Assembly (NCBI GenBank): GCA_030550025.1
Contig: JAUQQC010000001.1
Coordinates: forward strand, 186,001 to 250,000
DNA from: Acidobacteriota bacterium
GTDB lineage: Bacteria; Acidobacteriota; Blastocatellia; HR10
Direction of reading: 5' to 3'
Length of the DNA stretch: 64,000 bases
Shown here one piece after another: positions 43,839-53,450 of the stretch. Under the pieces are notes generated by a model. The model worked only from the letters and a program-made list of their open reading frames with translations, had not been told where the DNA came from and did not search any database. Numbering within the stretch: position 1 is the first letter of the stretch; each line of letters starts with the position of its first letter. Made by a program: the position numbers and the translations under genes.

Positions 43839-44804
43839 TCAACACGGGGCTTCGGCGGTGGGTTCCGTCGGGCAGTGTTTCAAGTACTCTAGGACCTCAT
43901 CGAGCGCCGCCAGGGCCAGACAGACGGTCGTATCTGCCGCGCCGTAGTAGAGGCGCAGTCGGCCCGTCTCGCGCTCGACGATCGCCCCTGTGGGAAAGAC
44001 GACGCCAGGGACGTCGCCGCGGCGTTCGTAATCCTCCTGGGGAGCGAAGACCCAATTCTCGGTTCGACGAATGACTCGCCACGGATGGTCCAGGTCCAGT
44101 AGCGCGAGGCCGATGCGATAGAGGCTGCCGGAGGCCGTCACCCGCACGCCGTGGTAGATGATCAGCCAGCCTTCGGGCGTCTCAATCGGGGGGGGGCCGA
44201 GTCCCACCCGGTGCGAGTCCCACCACCCCGGGCGCGCCGGAATCAGAATCTGGTGCTCGCCCCAATAGCGGAGATCGGGCGAGGTAGAGATCCAAATGTG
44301 GGCTTCGCCTCGAATGACCGGCCGATGCACTAAGACATAGCGGTCGCGGATCCGGCGAGGAAAGAGCGAAGCGTCCTTATCCTCCGGCGGCAGAAGTGGC
44401 CCGATGCGCTCGAACTGCTGGAAATCCCGAGTCAGCGCCAGGGAGATGAGCGGCCCACCACGTGAGAACGAGACATAGGTGATGGCGTATTCGTGGCGAT
44501 CGGCCAGCCACACGATGCGCGGGTCTTCGATCCCCCAGCACTCTTCCTTGTAGCGGGGATCCGGCTCGAGCGTGGGCCGCGGTTCGATCCGCCAGTTGGT
44601 CCGCCCGTCCCGGCTCCGGGCGAGCGTCAGGTGCGAGAAACCACGTAGGTCCTCGACGCGCACCAACAACAGCGTCTCCCCTTCGTGCTCGACGGCGCCC
44701 GGATTGAAGACGGCGTTGACCGGATACGGCCAATCCGCTGGGGTGAGGATCGGATTCCCCTCATATCGGCGAAAGAGTAGCGATGGAACGCGCCATTCCA
44801 TCAT
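43839..44804 (-). CDS. GH130 family beta-mannoside phosphorylase/hydrolase, copy 1
   Basis: A 321-residue GH130 enzyme. It has RYEGNPILTPADWPYP, LLVRVEDLRGFSHLTLARS, CWGIEDPRIVW (with the catalytic Asp), LLPPEDKDASLFPRR and WLIIYHGVRV, in the same order as the downstream copy. The two are clearly paralogues and may differ in chain-length or linkage preference, as paired GH130 enzymes do in other bacteria. The ATG at 44804 follows directly on the TAA of the fusion gene, so translation is tightly coupled; the next Met codon is an equal candidate. No signal peptide. Confidence 0.9.
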   Translation of the reverse strand: MMEWRVPSLLFRRYEGNPILTPADWPYPVNAVFNPGAVEHEGETLLLVRVEDLRGFSHLTLARSRDGRTNWRIEPRPTLEPDPRYKEECWGIEDPRIVWLADRHEYAITYVSFSRGGPLISLALTRDFQQFERIGPLLPPEDKDASLFPRRIRDRYVLVHRPVIRGEAHIWISTSPDLRYWGEHQILIPARPGWWDSHRVGLGPPPIETPEGWLIIYHGVRVTASGSLYRIGLALLDLDHPWRVIRRTENWVFAPQEDYERRGDVPGVVFPTGAIVERETGRLRLYYGAADTTVCLALAALDEVLEYLKHCPTEPTAEAPC

Positions 44805-47150
44805 TTACTCGAACGTCAGCACCTGCCCATCTGCATTCGCTGCCGCTGGGAATCGCACCTTACTGGTCATTTGCACGCGTTGGCGTTGCTCGGCCTCCTG
44901 TTGCGCGACGGTCAAGAATGCCAGCATGCAGCAGATCGCCGATTCGGCCCCTTGATTCAGGCTCGGCCCCTGAGGCTCCAATCCATCGGCACATGCGCCC
45001 GTGCTCAGGTCGTAGAGGCGCGCACCGAGCCGATTCCGCCCGAGCAACCATTCCGCTGCCGCCCGTGCCAGATTCAGATAGCGCCGCTCCTGCGTCAGCT
45101 CGAACGCCGTCAGGCAGGCCTCGGCCGTATATCCGGCCTCGATCGGTTGCTGGCTGAAGATCGCGCGTTCTCCTCCACGCCGGTACCATCCTTGATTCCC
45201 GATGAAGTCGAAGTAGTCGTTGTGATAGGTCTGCGCGATCAGGAAGTCCAGAGATTCGAGGCCGACCTTCTTGAACTCTTCCTCCCCGGTCGCCCTGTAG
45301 GCCAGAAGCAGCGCGTGCGGGATTTTCGCGTTCCCGTAGGTCAACGCTTCATGGAACCACAGCCAATCCTCCGCCCGATTCTGCGCATATAGCTCCAAGA
45401 GCTGTGTCGCCAGCTCCGCCAATCGGCGGCGCACTTGTGCCGCCCCGTCATATCGGAGGAGGAAGTTATAGAGGCCACAGATCGTGTAGGCGATCGCCCG
45501 CGGATGTCTCAGCGTGATCTCGGGGAAGGCCCGCTCGAACATCTCCCGGGCGAGCGCGCGCATCCCCTCGTTCGGGCTGTAAGCGATGGCGGCGCCCAGC
45601 CCCCAGAGCGCGCGCCCGAGCGTATCCTCCGTCCCGACATCGTCGCTGAAGTGGCGCGAATAGTCCATGAAGTTGTGGAAATGCCCATTGGGGAGCTGCG
45701 CGTAATGCAGGAAGCTCAAGTAACGCACGGCCAGAGAGAGCGCCGTTTCATCTTCAAATTGATGGTAGTGCAACAGCGTCACAACCAGTGCGCGGCTGAC
45801 ATCATCGGTCGAGTATCCGTATCGCCGGTCCGGAATCCCGTAGGTCGCATGCTGAATCAACCCCGTATCGTCGGTCAGGCGGATCAAGTGATCGAGCTTG
45901 ATCTCCGGCAATTCGTATCCGGCGCTGAAGGCCTTGCTGAGCGAGAGCGTGATGGCCTTGGCCGGCATATACGCCGAGACTCGCTCGAAGAGCACGAGAT
46001 ACTGCTTGCCGACTTCGGGCCAGATCATCTGCCGTCCGAACTCGTACGCGCGCTTGCGCATCTGATGGCGCAGGGCTTCGTTCTCGATCAATTCCAGCAG
46101 CGCTTGTCGTAAGCCCTCGACGTCGCCGAACTCCACAAGCCGCCCGCGATTCTCAGCGAGCAACTCCTCGGCGTAATAGTACGGGGTCGAGATGACGGCC
46201 TTCCCCATGCCGATGGCATACGCGAGCGTGCCGCTGACGATCTGCTCCTTCGATTGATACGGCGTAATGTAGATGTCGCAGGCCCCGATGAACTCGCACA
46301 GCTCGCTCAACTCTACGTAGCGATTGAAGAAGAGGACATGTTCCTCCAGCCCGAGCTGTTGCACGCGCCGTTGGAGCCACAAACGATATTCCTCGCCCTC
46401 TCTCCGCTTCACGACCGGATGCGTTGCGCCGAGCACGATGTAGACGACCTCGGGATGCCGGGCGATGACCTCCGGGAGCGCCTCCAGCACCATCTCGATC
46501 CCCTTGTTGCGGTTCAGGAGGCCAAAGGTGAGTAGGACCAGTCGTCCCTCGACGCCGAACTTGTCCTTGTAGTAGTTGGGATCCACGAAAGGAACGTTCG
46601 GAACCCCATGATGGATGAGACTGACTTTCTCCTCGTTGACGCCGTAAACGTCTCGGAGGATTGGGATGGCCTTGCTGTTCATCACGACGAGATGATCAGA
46701 GGCGCGGGCGATTTGGGTGAGGACCTCGCGATACCCGGGTGGGGGATTGAAAAGCACCGTGTGCAACGTCGTCACGATCGGCTTTCGAAGCAATTCCAGG
46801 AAGTCGAGGATATATCGGCCTTGCTGCCCCCCGAAGATCCCGAATTCATGCTGTAGACAGAGGACGTCGGCGCCGGAGAGATTCGTATATTCGGCCGCTA
46901 GCCGGTAATCGCTCAAGCGATTGTGCCGAATCTCGAAGACGACCTCGGGGGGATAATCGTAACCCTCCGGCGTATCGGTCATGGCGATGACGGAGGCCTG
47001 AACCTCCGCGTGGTTCTCGATGATCGCGTGGCAGAGGTCGTACGTGAACGTCGCGATCCCACATTCGCGCGGCGGATACGTGCCGATGAAACAGATTTTC
47101 AACCGCCTCCGTCCTTTTTTGCGCGTTCTGGCGTTTGGCGTGGAAACCAT
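44805..47150 (-). CDS. Fusion of GT4 glycosyltransferase and alpha/alpha-barrel glycan-binding or -cleaving domain
   Basis: A 781-residue protein. Residues about 17-395 form a GT-B transferase: KICFIGTYPPRECGIATFT, FGLLNRNKGIEMVLEAL and the donor-site segment SKEQIVSGTLAYAIGMGKAV. Residues about 415-760 are helical, with SRHFSDDVGTEDTLGRALWG and AEDWLWFHEALTYGNAKIPH, recalling alpha/alpha-toroid sugar-processing domains. The toroid may elongate, trim or bind the product. I chose the ATG at 47150: GGGGAG lies upstream and the more distant in-frame Met at 47204 lies before the predicted transcription start. First gene of the GH130 operon. No signal peptide. Confidence 0.82.
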   Translation of the reverse strand: MVSTPNARTRKKGRRRLKICFIGTYPPRECGIATFTYDLCHAIIENHAEVQASVIAMTDTPEGYDYPPEVVFEIRHNRLSDYRLAAEYTNLSGADVLCLQHEFGIFGGQQGRYILDFLELLRKPIVTTLHTVLFNPPPGYREVLTQIARASDHLVVMNSKAIPILRDVYGVNEEKVSLIHHGVPNVPFVDPNYYKDKFGVEGRLVLLTFGLLNRNKGIEMVLEALPEVIARHPEVVYIVLGATHPVVKRREGEEYRLWLQRRVQQLGLEEHVLFFNRYVELSELCEFIGACDIYITPYQSKEQIVSGTLAYAIGMGKAVISTPYYYAEELLAENRGRLVEFGDVEGLRQALLELIENEALRHQMRKRAYEFGRQMIWPEVGKQYLVLFERVSAYMPAKAITLSLSKAFSAGYELPEIKLDHLIRLTDDTGLIQHATYGIPDRRYGYSTDDVSRALVVTLLHYHQFEDETALSLAVRYLSFLHYAQLPNGHFHNFMDYSRHFSDDVGTEDTLGRALWGLGAAIAYSPNEGMRALAREMFERAFPEITLRHPRAIAYTICGLYNFLLRYDGAAQVRRRLAELATQLLELYAQNRAEDWLWFHEALTYGNAKIPHALLLAYRATGEEEFKKVGLESLDFLIAQTYHNDYFDFIGNQGWYRRGGERAIFSQQPIEAGYTAEACLTAFELTQERRYLNLARAAAEWLLGRNRLGARLYDLSTGACADGLEPQGPSLNQGAESAICCMLAFLTVAQQEAEQRQRVQMTSKVRFPAAANADGQVLTFE

Positions 47151-47202
47151 AGGACCGCTCCCCATATCGAGCAAGCAAGATGGTGCCGATGATTCAAAAG
47201 AC

Positions 47203-47231
47203 ATTGTAGTGAGCGCGCGAGGATGGGTCAA
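47203..47231 (-). promoter_or_regulatory. Promoter for the GT4-GH130 operon
   Basis: Minus-strand TTGACC (47231 to 47226, 5/6), 17 bp spacer, TACAAT (47208 to 47203, 5/6). Expected start near 47196, giving a leader of about 46 bases to the ATG at 47150. One of the best promoters in the window. Confidence 0.7.
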
Positions 47232-47271
47232 GGCTATTCCCCTTTCCGCACCGAATGGAGGGGAGGAGGGC

Positions 47272-47988
47272 TCACTGGGTCTCCGTCAACTCGCGGGCTC
47301 GGCGGAAGATCGCCTCGAACATCGGCTCGGTGAGCTTCCCCGTGAAGGTATTCTGTTGGCTCGGATGGAATGAGGCCAAAAGCGTCACCCTCGGGGTCAA
47401 GGCGAGCTCCAGCCCATGTTGAAAGCGCGGGAACGAGCGAGACGCTTCCCGGGCATGGCGAGCGCGGAAGACTTTGAGGACGGTCGCGTAAGCGATCTGT
47501 CCCAAGGCGACGATCACGCGCACGTTTCCCAATAACGACCACTCGCGTTCGAGGAAGGCGCGGCAATTCTGCAACTCTTCCGGTCTGGGGATATTCTGCG
47601 GGGGAGCGCATCGGAGCGCGGCCGTGATGTAGCAGTCTCGGAGCGCGAGGCCATCGTCGCGCTGTCGGGACTCCGGGCGATTGGCGAAGCCGAAGCGGTG
47701 GAGGGTGCGATAGAGCCAATCCCCGCTCCGATCTCCCGTGAACATGCGTCCGGTGCGATTCGCCCCGTGAGCGGCTGGTGCGAGTCCGACGACAAGGAGT
47801 CGGGCTTCGGGATCGCCAAAGCCAGGAACGGGTTTGGCCCAGTAGTCCCAGTCCGCGTATCGTTTGGGCTTGCGACGCGCGACTTCTTCTCGCCACCTGA
47901 CCAGGCGAGGACAACGCCGACAGCTCACGATCTCCGCGTGCAGCTCCGCGAGTCGTTGTTCGGAAAGCCGATTGTCCCTCGGCATCAT
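47272..47988 (-). CDS. Uracil-DNA glycosylase, family 5 (UDGb)
   Basis: A 238-residue Fe-S uracil-DNA glycosylase that starts base-excision repair of deaminated cytosine. The motif GLAPAAHGANRTGRMFTGD (about residues 67-85) is the family-5 signature, with Ala where family 4 has Glu. LLASFHPSQQNTF is the second active-site motif. Cys in SCRRC, CYITAALRC and QNCRAF are positioned for a [4Fe-4S] cluster. Family 5 is typical of thermophiles and actinobacteria. The ATG directly follows the ferredoxin stop codon (TGAATG), so the two genes are coupled; an ATG one codon later is possible. Confidence 0.92.
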   Translation of the reverse strand: MMPRDNRLSEQRLAELHAEIVSCRRCPRLVRWREEVARRKPKRYADWDYWAKPVPGFGDPEARLLVVGLAPAAHGANRTGRMFTGDRSGDWLYRTLHRFGFANRPESRQRDDGLALRDCYITAALRCAPPQNIPRPEELQNCRAFLEREWSLLGNVRVIVALGQIAYATVLKVFRARHAREASRSFPRFQHGLELALTPRVTLLASFHPSQQNTFTGKLTEPMFEAIFRRARELTETQ

Positions 47989-48390
47989 TCAGACGTACTC
48001 CGCGGGGACGACGCGCCACTCAGTCGGAGGACGATCGGGCGTATCCGGCAGCCGCACTCCATGACGGCGCTCCCACTCTTCGGTGGGGACCATATCAATG
48101 GCATCCCAGGGACAACCGTCCAGGAAAGTGCCATCGGGACCTTTGCTCGTGCATTTGGCGCAACCGATGCAGAGCGTCTTATCCACCTCGATGCGCCCGA
48201 AGGGGGGATGCTCTTCATCCGGCACCCAGAACATACAGGCTTCGACCGGGCAATACTCGATGCACACGGGCGAACCCGCGCATCCGGTGCAATTCTCGTT
48301 GATGACGGCCACGAGTTTCGGCTTGCGCTTCCGCAGATCGGTTCGCCCGTGAGACATCGGGGCGCGCTTCTCGATGAGAACCGTGCTCAT
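47989..48390 (-). CDS. Ferredoxin, two [4Fe-4S] clusters with unusual Cys spacing
   Basis: A 133-residue electron-transfer protein. The first site is CTGCAGSPVCIEYCP (C-x2-C-x5-C-x3-C-P), with three extra residues between the second and third Cys. The second is CIGCAKC followed by a loop of about a dozen residues and CPWDAI. These insertions exceed the C-x2-C-x2-C-x3-C-P pattern of classical ferredoxins; related insertions occur in photosystem-like and Acidobacteria-type ferredoxins. The ATG at 48390 has AAGGAGG six bases upstream. It ends directly at the UDG start. Electron partner unknown. Confidence 0.85.
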   Translation of the reverse strand: MSTVLIEKRAPMSHGRTDLRKRKPKLVAVINENCTGCAGSPVCIEYCPVEACMFWVPDEEHPPFGRIEVDKTLCIGCAKCTSKGPDGTFLDGCPWDAIDMVPTEEWERRHGVRLPDTPDRPPTEWRVVPAEYV

Positions 48391-48444
48391 GCTGACCTCC
48401 TTCGATGCCGCTCGGCGTCCGCCTCGCCTGATGCGTCGAAGGGA

Positions 48445-49371
48445 CTATGGTACGGTAGGGGAGCGCTCTTCTTCAAGCTCCGGGAACAGTCCCGAGGCAC
48501 ACAGGATGGTGCGGATTTCAGCGCGCATTTTGTCGTCCGGGACCGGAAGCGGAGCGCGTGGCGGGCCACCGTAGAATCCGATCAGGTCCAGCGCCGCTTT
48601 CAATCCGCTGATCCCAAATTGCGTGGTGACGGCGCGCGCGACGGGCAGCAGCCGAAGTTGCAGGTCGGCCGCTCGCGCCACGTCGCCATCGCGCGCGAGC
48701 CGCATGATCTCCAGGCACGGCTTCGCCGCGATGCATCCGACGGCCAAGACGGCACCCTTCGCGCCAAGCGCCATCGCCGCCTGAAGCAATGCCGCCGATC
48801 CCGTGAGGACGCTGAAGTCCGAAGGGACAAGACGAATGATCTCGGCGAGCGTCGTCAGGTTCCCTCCGCTGTCCTTGATCCCAGCGATGTTCGGATGCTC
48901 GGCCAAACGCGCTACCGTCTCCGGAGCGATGGCGATGCCCGTGAATTGCGGGACGCTGTAGAGGAGGATCGGGATCGGCGAGGCGTCGGCGATCTTCCGG
49001 TAATGCTCCAGAAGGACGGCGGGGGTGATTTGGTCGCGGTAGTAATGCGGCGTCCCGACCAGCAGGGCATCGGCGCGCAAGCTGGCCGCGCGGCGCGCGA
49101 ACTCTATGGCTTCGCGCGTAGCGTTGTAGCTGGCCCCGGCGATGAGGAGCATATCACCGGGAATCGCCTCGCGTGCCGTCTCGATCACCTTCCAACGCTC
49201 GCTCTCGGTGAGATGCACGAACTCGCCGTTGGAGCCGAGGACGACGTATCCCGAATAGCCGTATTGATTCCATCGCTCGATATTGGAGCGCAAGCGATCG
49301 TAGGCGACCTGCTCGCGCCCATCAAACGGCGTGGGAATCGGGGGCAAGAGTCCCCAGATCGATCGCTTCAT
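48445..49371 (-). CDS. DapA/HOGA-type aldolase (4-hydroxy-2-oxoglutarate aldolase-like)
   Basis: A 308-residue TIM-barrel class I aldolase of the DHDPS/NAL family. The Schiff-base Lys is in AGIKDSGG and the catalytic Tyr in ILLYSVPQFTG. The loop GSNGEFVHLTESER resembles mitochondrial 4-hydroxy-2-oxoglutarate aldolase more than DapA, which has GTTGE. It may therefore cleave a 2-keto-4-hydroxy acid rather than make lysine precursors; DHDPS activity cannot be excluded. The ATG at 49371 is six bases after AGGAGG. A fumarylacetoacetase-family gene follows upstream by 52 bp, supporting a catabolic pair. Confidence 0.87.
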   Translation of the reverse strand: MKRSIWGLLPPIPTPFDGREQVAYDRLRSNIERWNQYGYSGYVVLGSNGEFVHLTESERWKVIETAREAIPGDMLLIAGASYNATREAIEFARRAASLRADALLVGTPHYYRDQITPAVLLEHYRKIADASPIPILLYSVPQFTGIAIAPETVARLAEHPNIAGIKDSGGNLTTLAEIIRLVPSDFSVLTGSAALLQAAMALGAKGAVLAVGCIAAKPCLEIMRLARDGDVARAADLQLRLLPVARAVTTQFGISGLKAALDLIGFYGGPPRAPLPVPDDKMRAEIRTILCASGLFPELEEERSPTVP

Positions 49372-49423
49372 CATTCGCCTCCTGGGAGATGTCCGCGATT
49401 CCGCCCATGGCCAACCCACTTTT

Positions 49424-50206
49424 CTACTCGGCGCGCACCGGGTTGCGCAAGGTCCCGATGCCCTCGATCTCCACCTCGACGACATCTCCGTCAGCGAGCG
49501 GACCGACGCCCGCCGGCGTCCCGGTGAAGATGAGATCGCCCGGCAGCAAGGTCATCACCTGGGAGATGAAACGAATGAGCATGGGCACCGGAAAGAGGAG
49601 GTCGCGCGTTCGAGCGCGTTGGCGCACCTGCCCATTGACGCGCGTCTCGATCCGGAGGTTTGTCGGGTCGAGAGCGGTCGCGATCACCGGCCCGATGGGA
49701 GCGAACGTATCGAAGCCTTTCGCGCGCGCGAATTGTCCGTCCCGCTGCTGCAGATCGCGAGCGGTCACGTCGTTGCCGCAGGTGTAGCCGAGGACATAGG
49801 CGAGCGGATCCTCGTCCTCGCGAAGGCGATAGGCACGTCGGCCCATGACGACGACCAACTCGCCCTCGTAGTCCACGCGCATGGACATCGCTGGAAGCCG
49901 GATCGCCTCTTCCGGGCCGATCACCGCGCTCGGTGGCTTGAAGAAGATGAGCGGTTCGACGGGCACTTCGTTCCCCAGCTCGGCGGCATGCTCGCGATAG
50001 TTTCGCCCGAGAGCCACGATCTTACTCGGCTCACACGGCGCGAGCAGACGCACGCGCTCCCGCGGAAGCGCGGCCGACGCATCGGGCGTGATCGAATCGA
50101 AGGGATGCTCCTCTTTGATCGGGATGACGTGCTCCCCTCTCAGAAGGCCATAGCGCGCCAGGTGGGGATTCGCCGAGGAGAGATCGAGGTATCGGCAAAT
50201 CAGCAT
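49424..50206 (-). CDS. Fumarylacetoacetate hydrolase-family protein
   Basis: A 260-residue FAH-superfamily enzyme, usually cleaving C-C bonds in, or decarboxylating, diketo acids. The motifs are [13 protein letters not shown], the metal-binding [11 protein letters not shown] and [16 protein letters not shown], with [15 protein letters not shown] near the end. Length is typical. The ATG at 50206 follows AGGAGGTG at 7 bases. Its first 176 bases are also read in another frame by the upstream lipoprotein gene. It probably works with the aldolase gene downstream; the substrate is not predictable. Confidence 0.9.
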   Translation of the reverse strand: MLICRYLDLSSANPHLARYGLLRGEHVIPIKEEHPFDSITPDASAALPRERVRLLAPCEPSKIVALGRNYREHAAELGNEVPVEPLIFFKPPSAVIGPEEAIRLPAMSMRVDYEGELVVVMGRRAYRLREDEDPLAYVLGYTCGNDVTARDLQQRDGQFARAKGFDTFAPIGPVIATALDPTNLRIETRVNGQVRQRARTRDLLFPVPMLIRFISQVMTLLPGDLIFTGTPAGVGPLADGDVVEVEIEGIGTLRNPVRAE

Positions 50207-51328
50207 CTCCAAGCACCTCCTGAACGACGATCGTCGAAGGTCGGCTTTCGTTCCCCGCGCGATCCACGGCCGTGATCCGGTATGCATAACGCTCGCCCGG
50301 CTGAACCGTCTCGTCGCGATACGTCGTGAGCGGGTGCGGGCTCGCATTCAATCGCACCCACGCCGACTCCGGGGCTTCGGCCGAAGGCGCGCGGTAGATG
50401 TAATATCCCATCACGTCCGGTTCTGAATTCGCTGTCCAGAACAGGCTGATGCTTCCTTGCGCGGATGCCGCAATCACCCCTTCCGGTGGGGCCGGCGGGA
50501 ACGTGTCGCGCGGCGTGAATCGAATCGGCATCGAATCGCGGCTCTCGATGAGCGTCCCATCGCGAGCGGGGGCGACGGCCCTCACGAGATAGATGTACTC
50601 GGTCCCATACTGGAAATCTCGATCGCGCAGCGTCGTCTCCGCGACGAGCGTCGAGCCGTTAAGTGGCGGGCCGAAATGGGGATCGGAAGTTCGGCGACGG
50701 TAGACGTTATATCCGAGGACATTCGGAGGGGAGGAGCCGTCTATATTGCGCGTCGGAGGGGCCCAGCTGATGAGAACGACGCCTTGTGCTTCATCGGTCG
50801 CGCGAAGCGCCTGCGGAGGAGTTGGCACATCGCCTTGAGGCTCGATCCGGACGATGTCCGAGAGGGGGCCAAATCGTCCCCGCGTATCCACCAATCGCGC
50901 GGCGTAGAGCCGTCGGCGATCGAACAACGTGATCGGCCCATCTTCAATAGTGAGCACCTCTTCGGTGGAGGAACGTGCAAGCTCTCGACGATCGAAGACG
51001 GCCAGCAGACGCGCGCGTTCGAGGAAGGAGTCTTCCGAAGGGGGATCACTGTCTCCTCGGGGTTCGAGAGCGCGATAGATTTCGAGGCGATCTGCGGCGA
51101 AACCGCGAGCGGCCAACGCTTCCAGATTCGGGCGTGGCAGAGTGAGCCGGATCACATCGCCCTGCTGCTGAGCGCGTATTCCTTCGAGGCGCGCGGGCAG
51201 CGGGCGTAGCGGAGGGAGTGGGGCGCCGACTTTCCCGCAGCAGGAGACGAGGACGCCCAAGAGGAGGAGCAGAAGAGGGCGCTGCGGTGGAATCCGTTGG
51301 CGTCGCTCGACGATGCAGCGGCCCGAGG

Positions 51329-51332
<4 letters not shown>
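50031..51332 (-). CDS. Fibronectin type III repeat lipoprotein
   Basis: A 433-residue predicted lipoprotein. The n-region is Arg-rich, the core is [12 protein letters not shown] and the lipobox Cys is at about residue 31, followed by [13 protein letters not shown], recalling LptM-like small lipoproteins. Two fibronectin type III domains follow (about 170-265 and 270-375; [47 protein letters not shown]). After PSTIVVQEV the last 59 residues are read through the FAH gene in another frame and look non-natural; a one-base indel would instead end the protein at 50200. The GTG at 51332 overlaps the hslU stop (GTGA). Confidence 0.72.
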
Positions 51333-52771
<1,439 letters not shown>

Positions 52772-52778
52772 GGTTCAT

Positions 52779-53303
52779 TCACAACTCCTCGATGATGAAA
52801 TTCTCGTTCGTATAGATGCAAATTTGGCTCGCGATGCGCAACGCCTCTTCGGCGATCTCGCGTGCCGAGAGCGTCGTGTGCCGCATCAGGGCGCGGGCGG
52901 CCGCCAGCGCATACGGTCCGCCCGAGCCGATCGCCGCGACGTCGTCGTCGGGCTCGATGACCTCTCCGCTGCCGGAGAGAATGAGCGAGCGCTCGCGATC
53001 GGCGACGATCAGCAGCGCTTCCAGATGGCGGAGGTATCGGTCCGTGCGCCAATCTCGCGCCAATTCCACCGCCGCTCGACCCAGGTTCCCGCGAAATTCC
53101 TCGAGCTTGCTCTCGAAGCGTTGGAAGAGGGCGAACGCATCGGCTGTCGAGCCCGCGAATCCGGCGAGAATACGATCGTTGTAGAGCCGGCGCACCTTGC
53201 GGGCATGATGCTTGAGGATCGTATCTTGGAACGTGACCTGTCCATCGCTGGCCATGACGACGCGATCATGGCGGCGAACGCAAAGGACGGTTGTGCCTTT
53301 CAT
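52779..53303 (-). CDS. hslV: ATP-dependent protease peptidase subunit HslV
   Basis: A 174-residue N-terminal-nucleophile peptidase. Processing after MKG would expose the catalytic Thr of [13 protein letters not shown]. Family motifs are [23 protein letters not shown] and [16 protein letters not shown] chose the ATG at 53303 because the family starts at the MKGTTV position; an ATG at 53321 would add six residues. Its promoter is near-consensus. HslU follows, so the HslUV protease is complete in this window. Confidence 0.95.
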   Translation of the reverse strand: MKGTTVLCVRRHDRVVMASDGQVTFQDTILKHHARKVRRLYNDRILAGFAGSTADAFALFQRFESKLEEFRGNLGRAAVELARDWRTDRYLRHLEALLIVADRERSLILSGSGEVIEPDDDVAAIGSGGPYALAAARALMRHTTLSAREIAEEALRIASQICIYTNENFIIEEL

Positions 53304-53330
53304 CCGCGCGTCGTTCGTCATTCGATAAGC

Positions 53331-53359
53331 ACTATAAGAGCCGTGCCCGGAATTGTCAA
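53331..53359 (-). promoter_or_regulatory. Near-consensus promoter for hslV-hslU
   Basis: Minus-strand perfect TTGACA (53359 to 53354), 17 bp spacer, TATAGT (53336 to 53331, 5/6). Expected start around 53324, about 21 bases before the ATG at 53303, with no good Shine-Dalgarno sequence. Confidence 0.75.
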
Positions 53360-53403
53360 GAAAGTGCGGGCCGAACATGTGCGGCGAAGGCGGCGGCTTT
53401 CGG

Positions 53404-53433
53404 TTGACTTCGCTGCGCGAACCGGCATAGGAT
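53404..53433 (+). promoter_or_regulatory. Promoter for the rightward unknown gene
   Basis: TTGACT (53404-53409, 5/6), 18 bp spacer, TAGGAT (53428-53433, 4/6). Expected start near 53440, only about 11 bases before the ATG at 53451. It is divergent from the hslV promoter, with about 70 bp between the two. Confidence 0.5.
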
Positions 53434-53450
53434 TATGCGAGTCGTTCGAC

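Noticed and set aside
42754-44804. Tandem GH130 genes as a recent duplication or repeat
   Set aside because: They are paralogues with matching motifs but strongly diverged between them, so this is an old duplication rather than a repeat or assembly artefact.
47151-47231. Upstream extension of the GT4 fusion gene
   Set aside because: The first 18 codons lie in the promoter and before the expected transcription start; the ATG at 47150 has a better ribosome-binding site.
53321-53378. Upstream Met codons for hslV
   Set aside because: The conserved N-terminus of the peptidase begins at MKGTTV, and the start at 53378 would lie upstream of the predicted transcription start.
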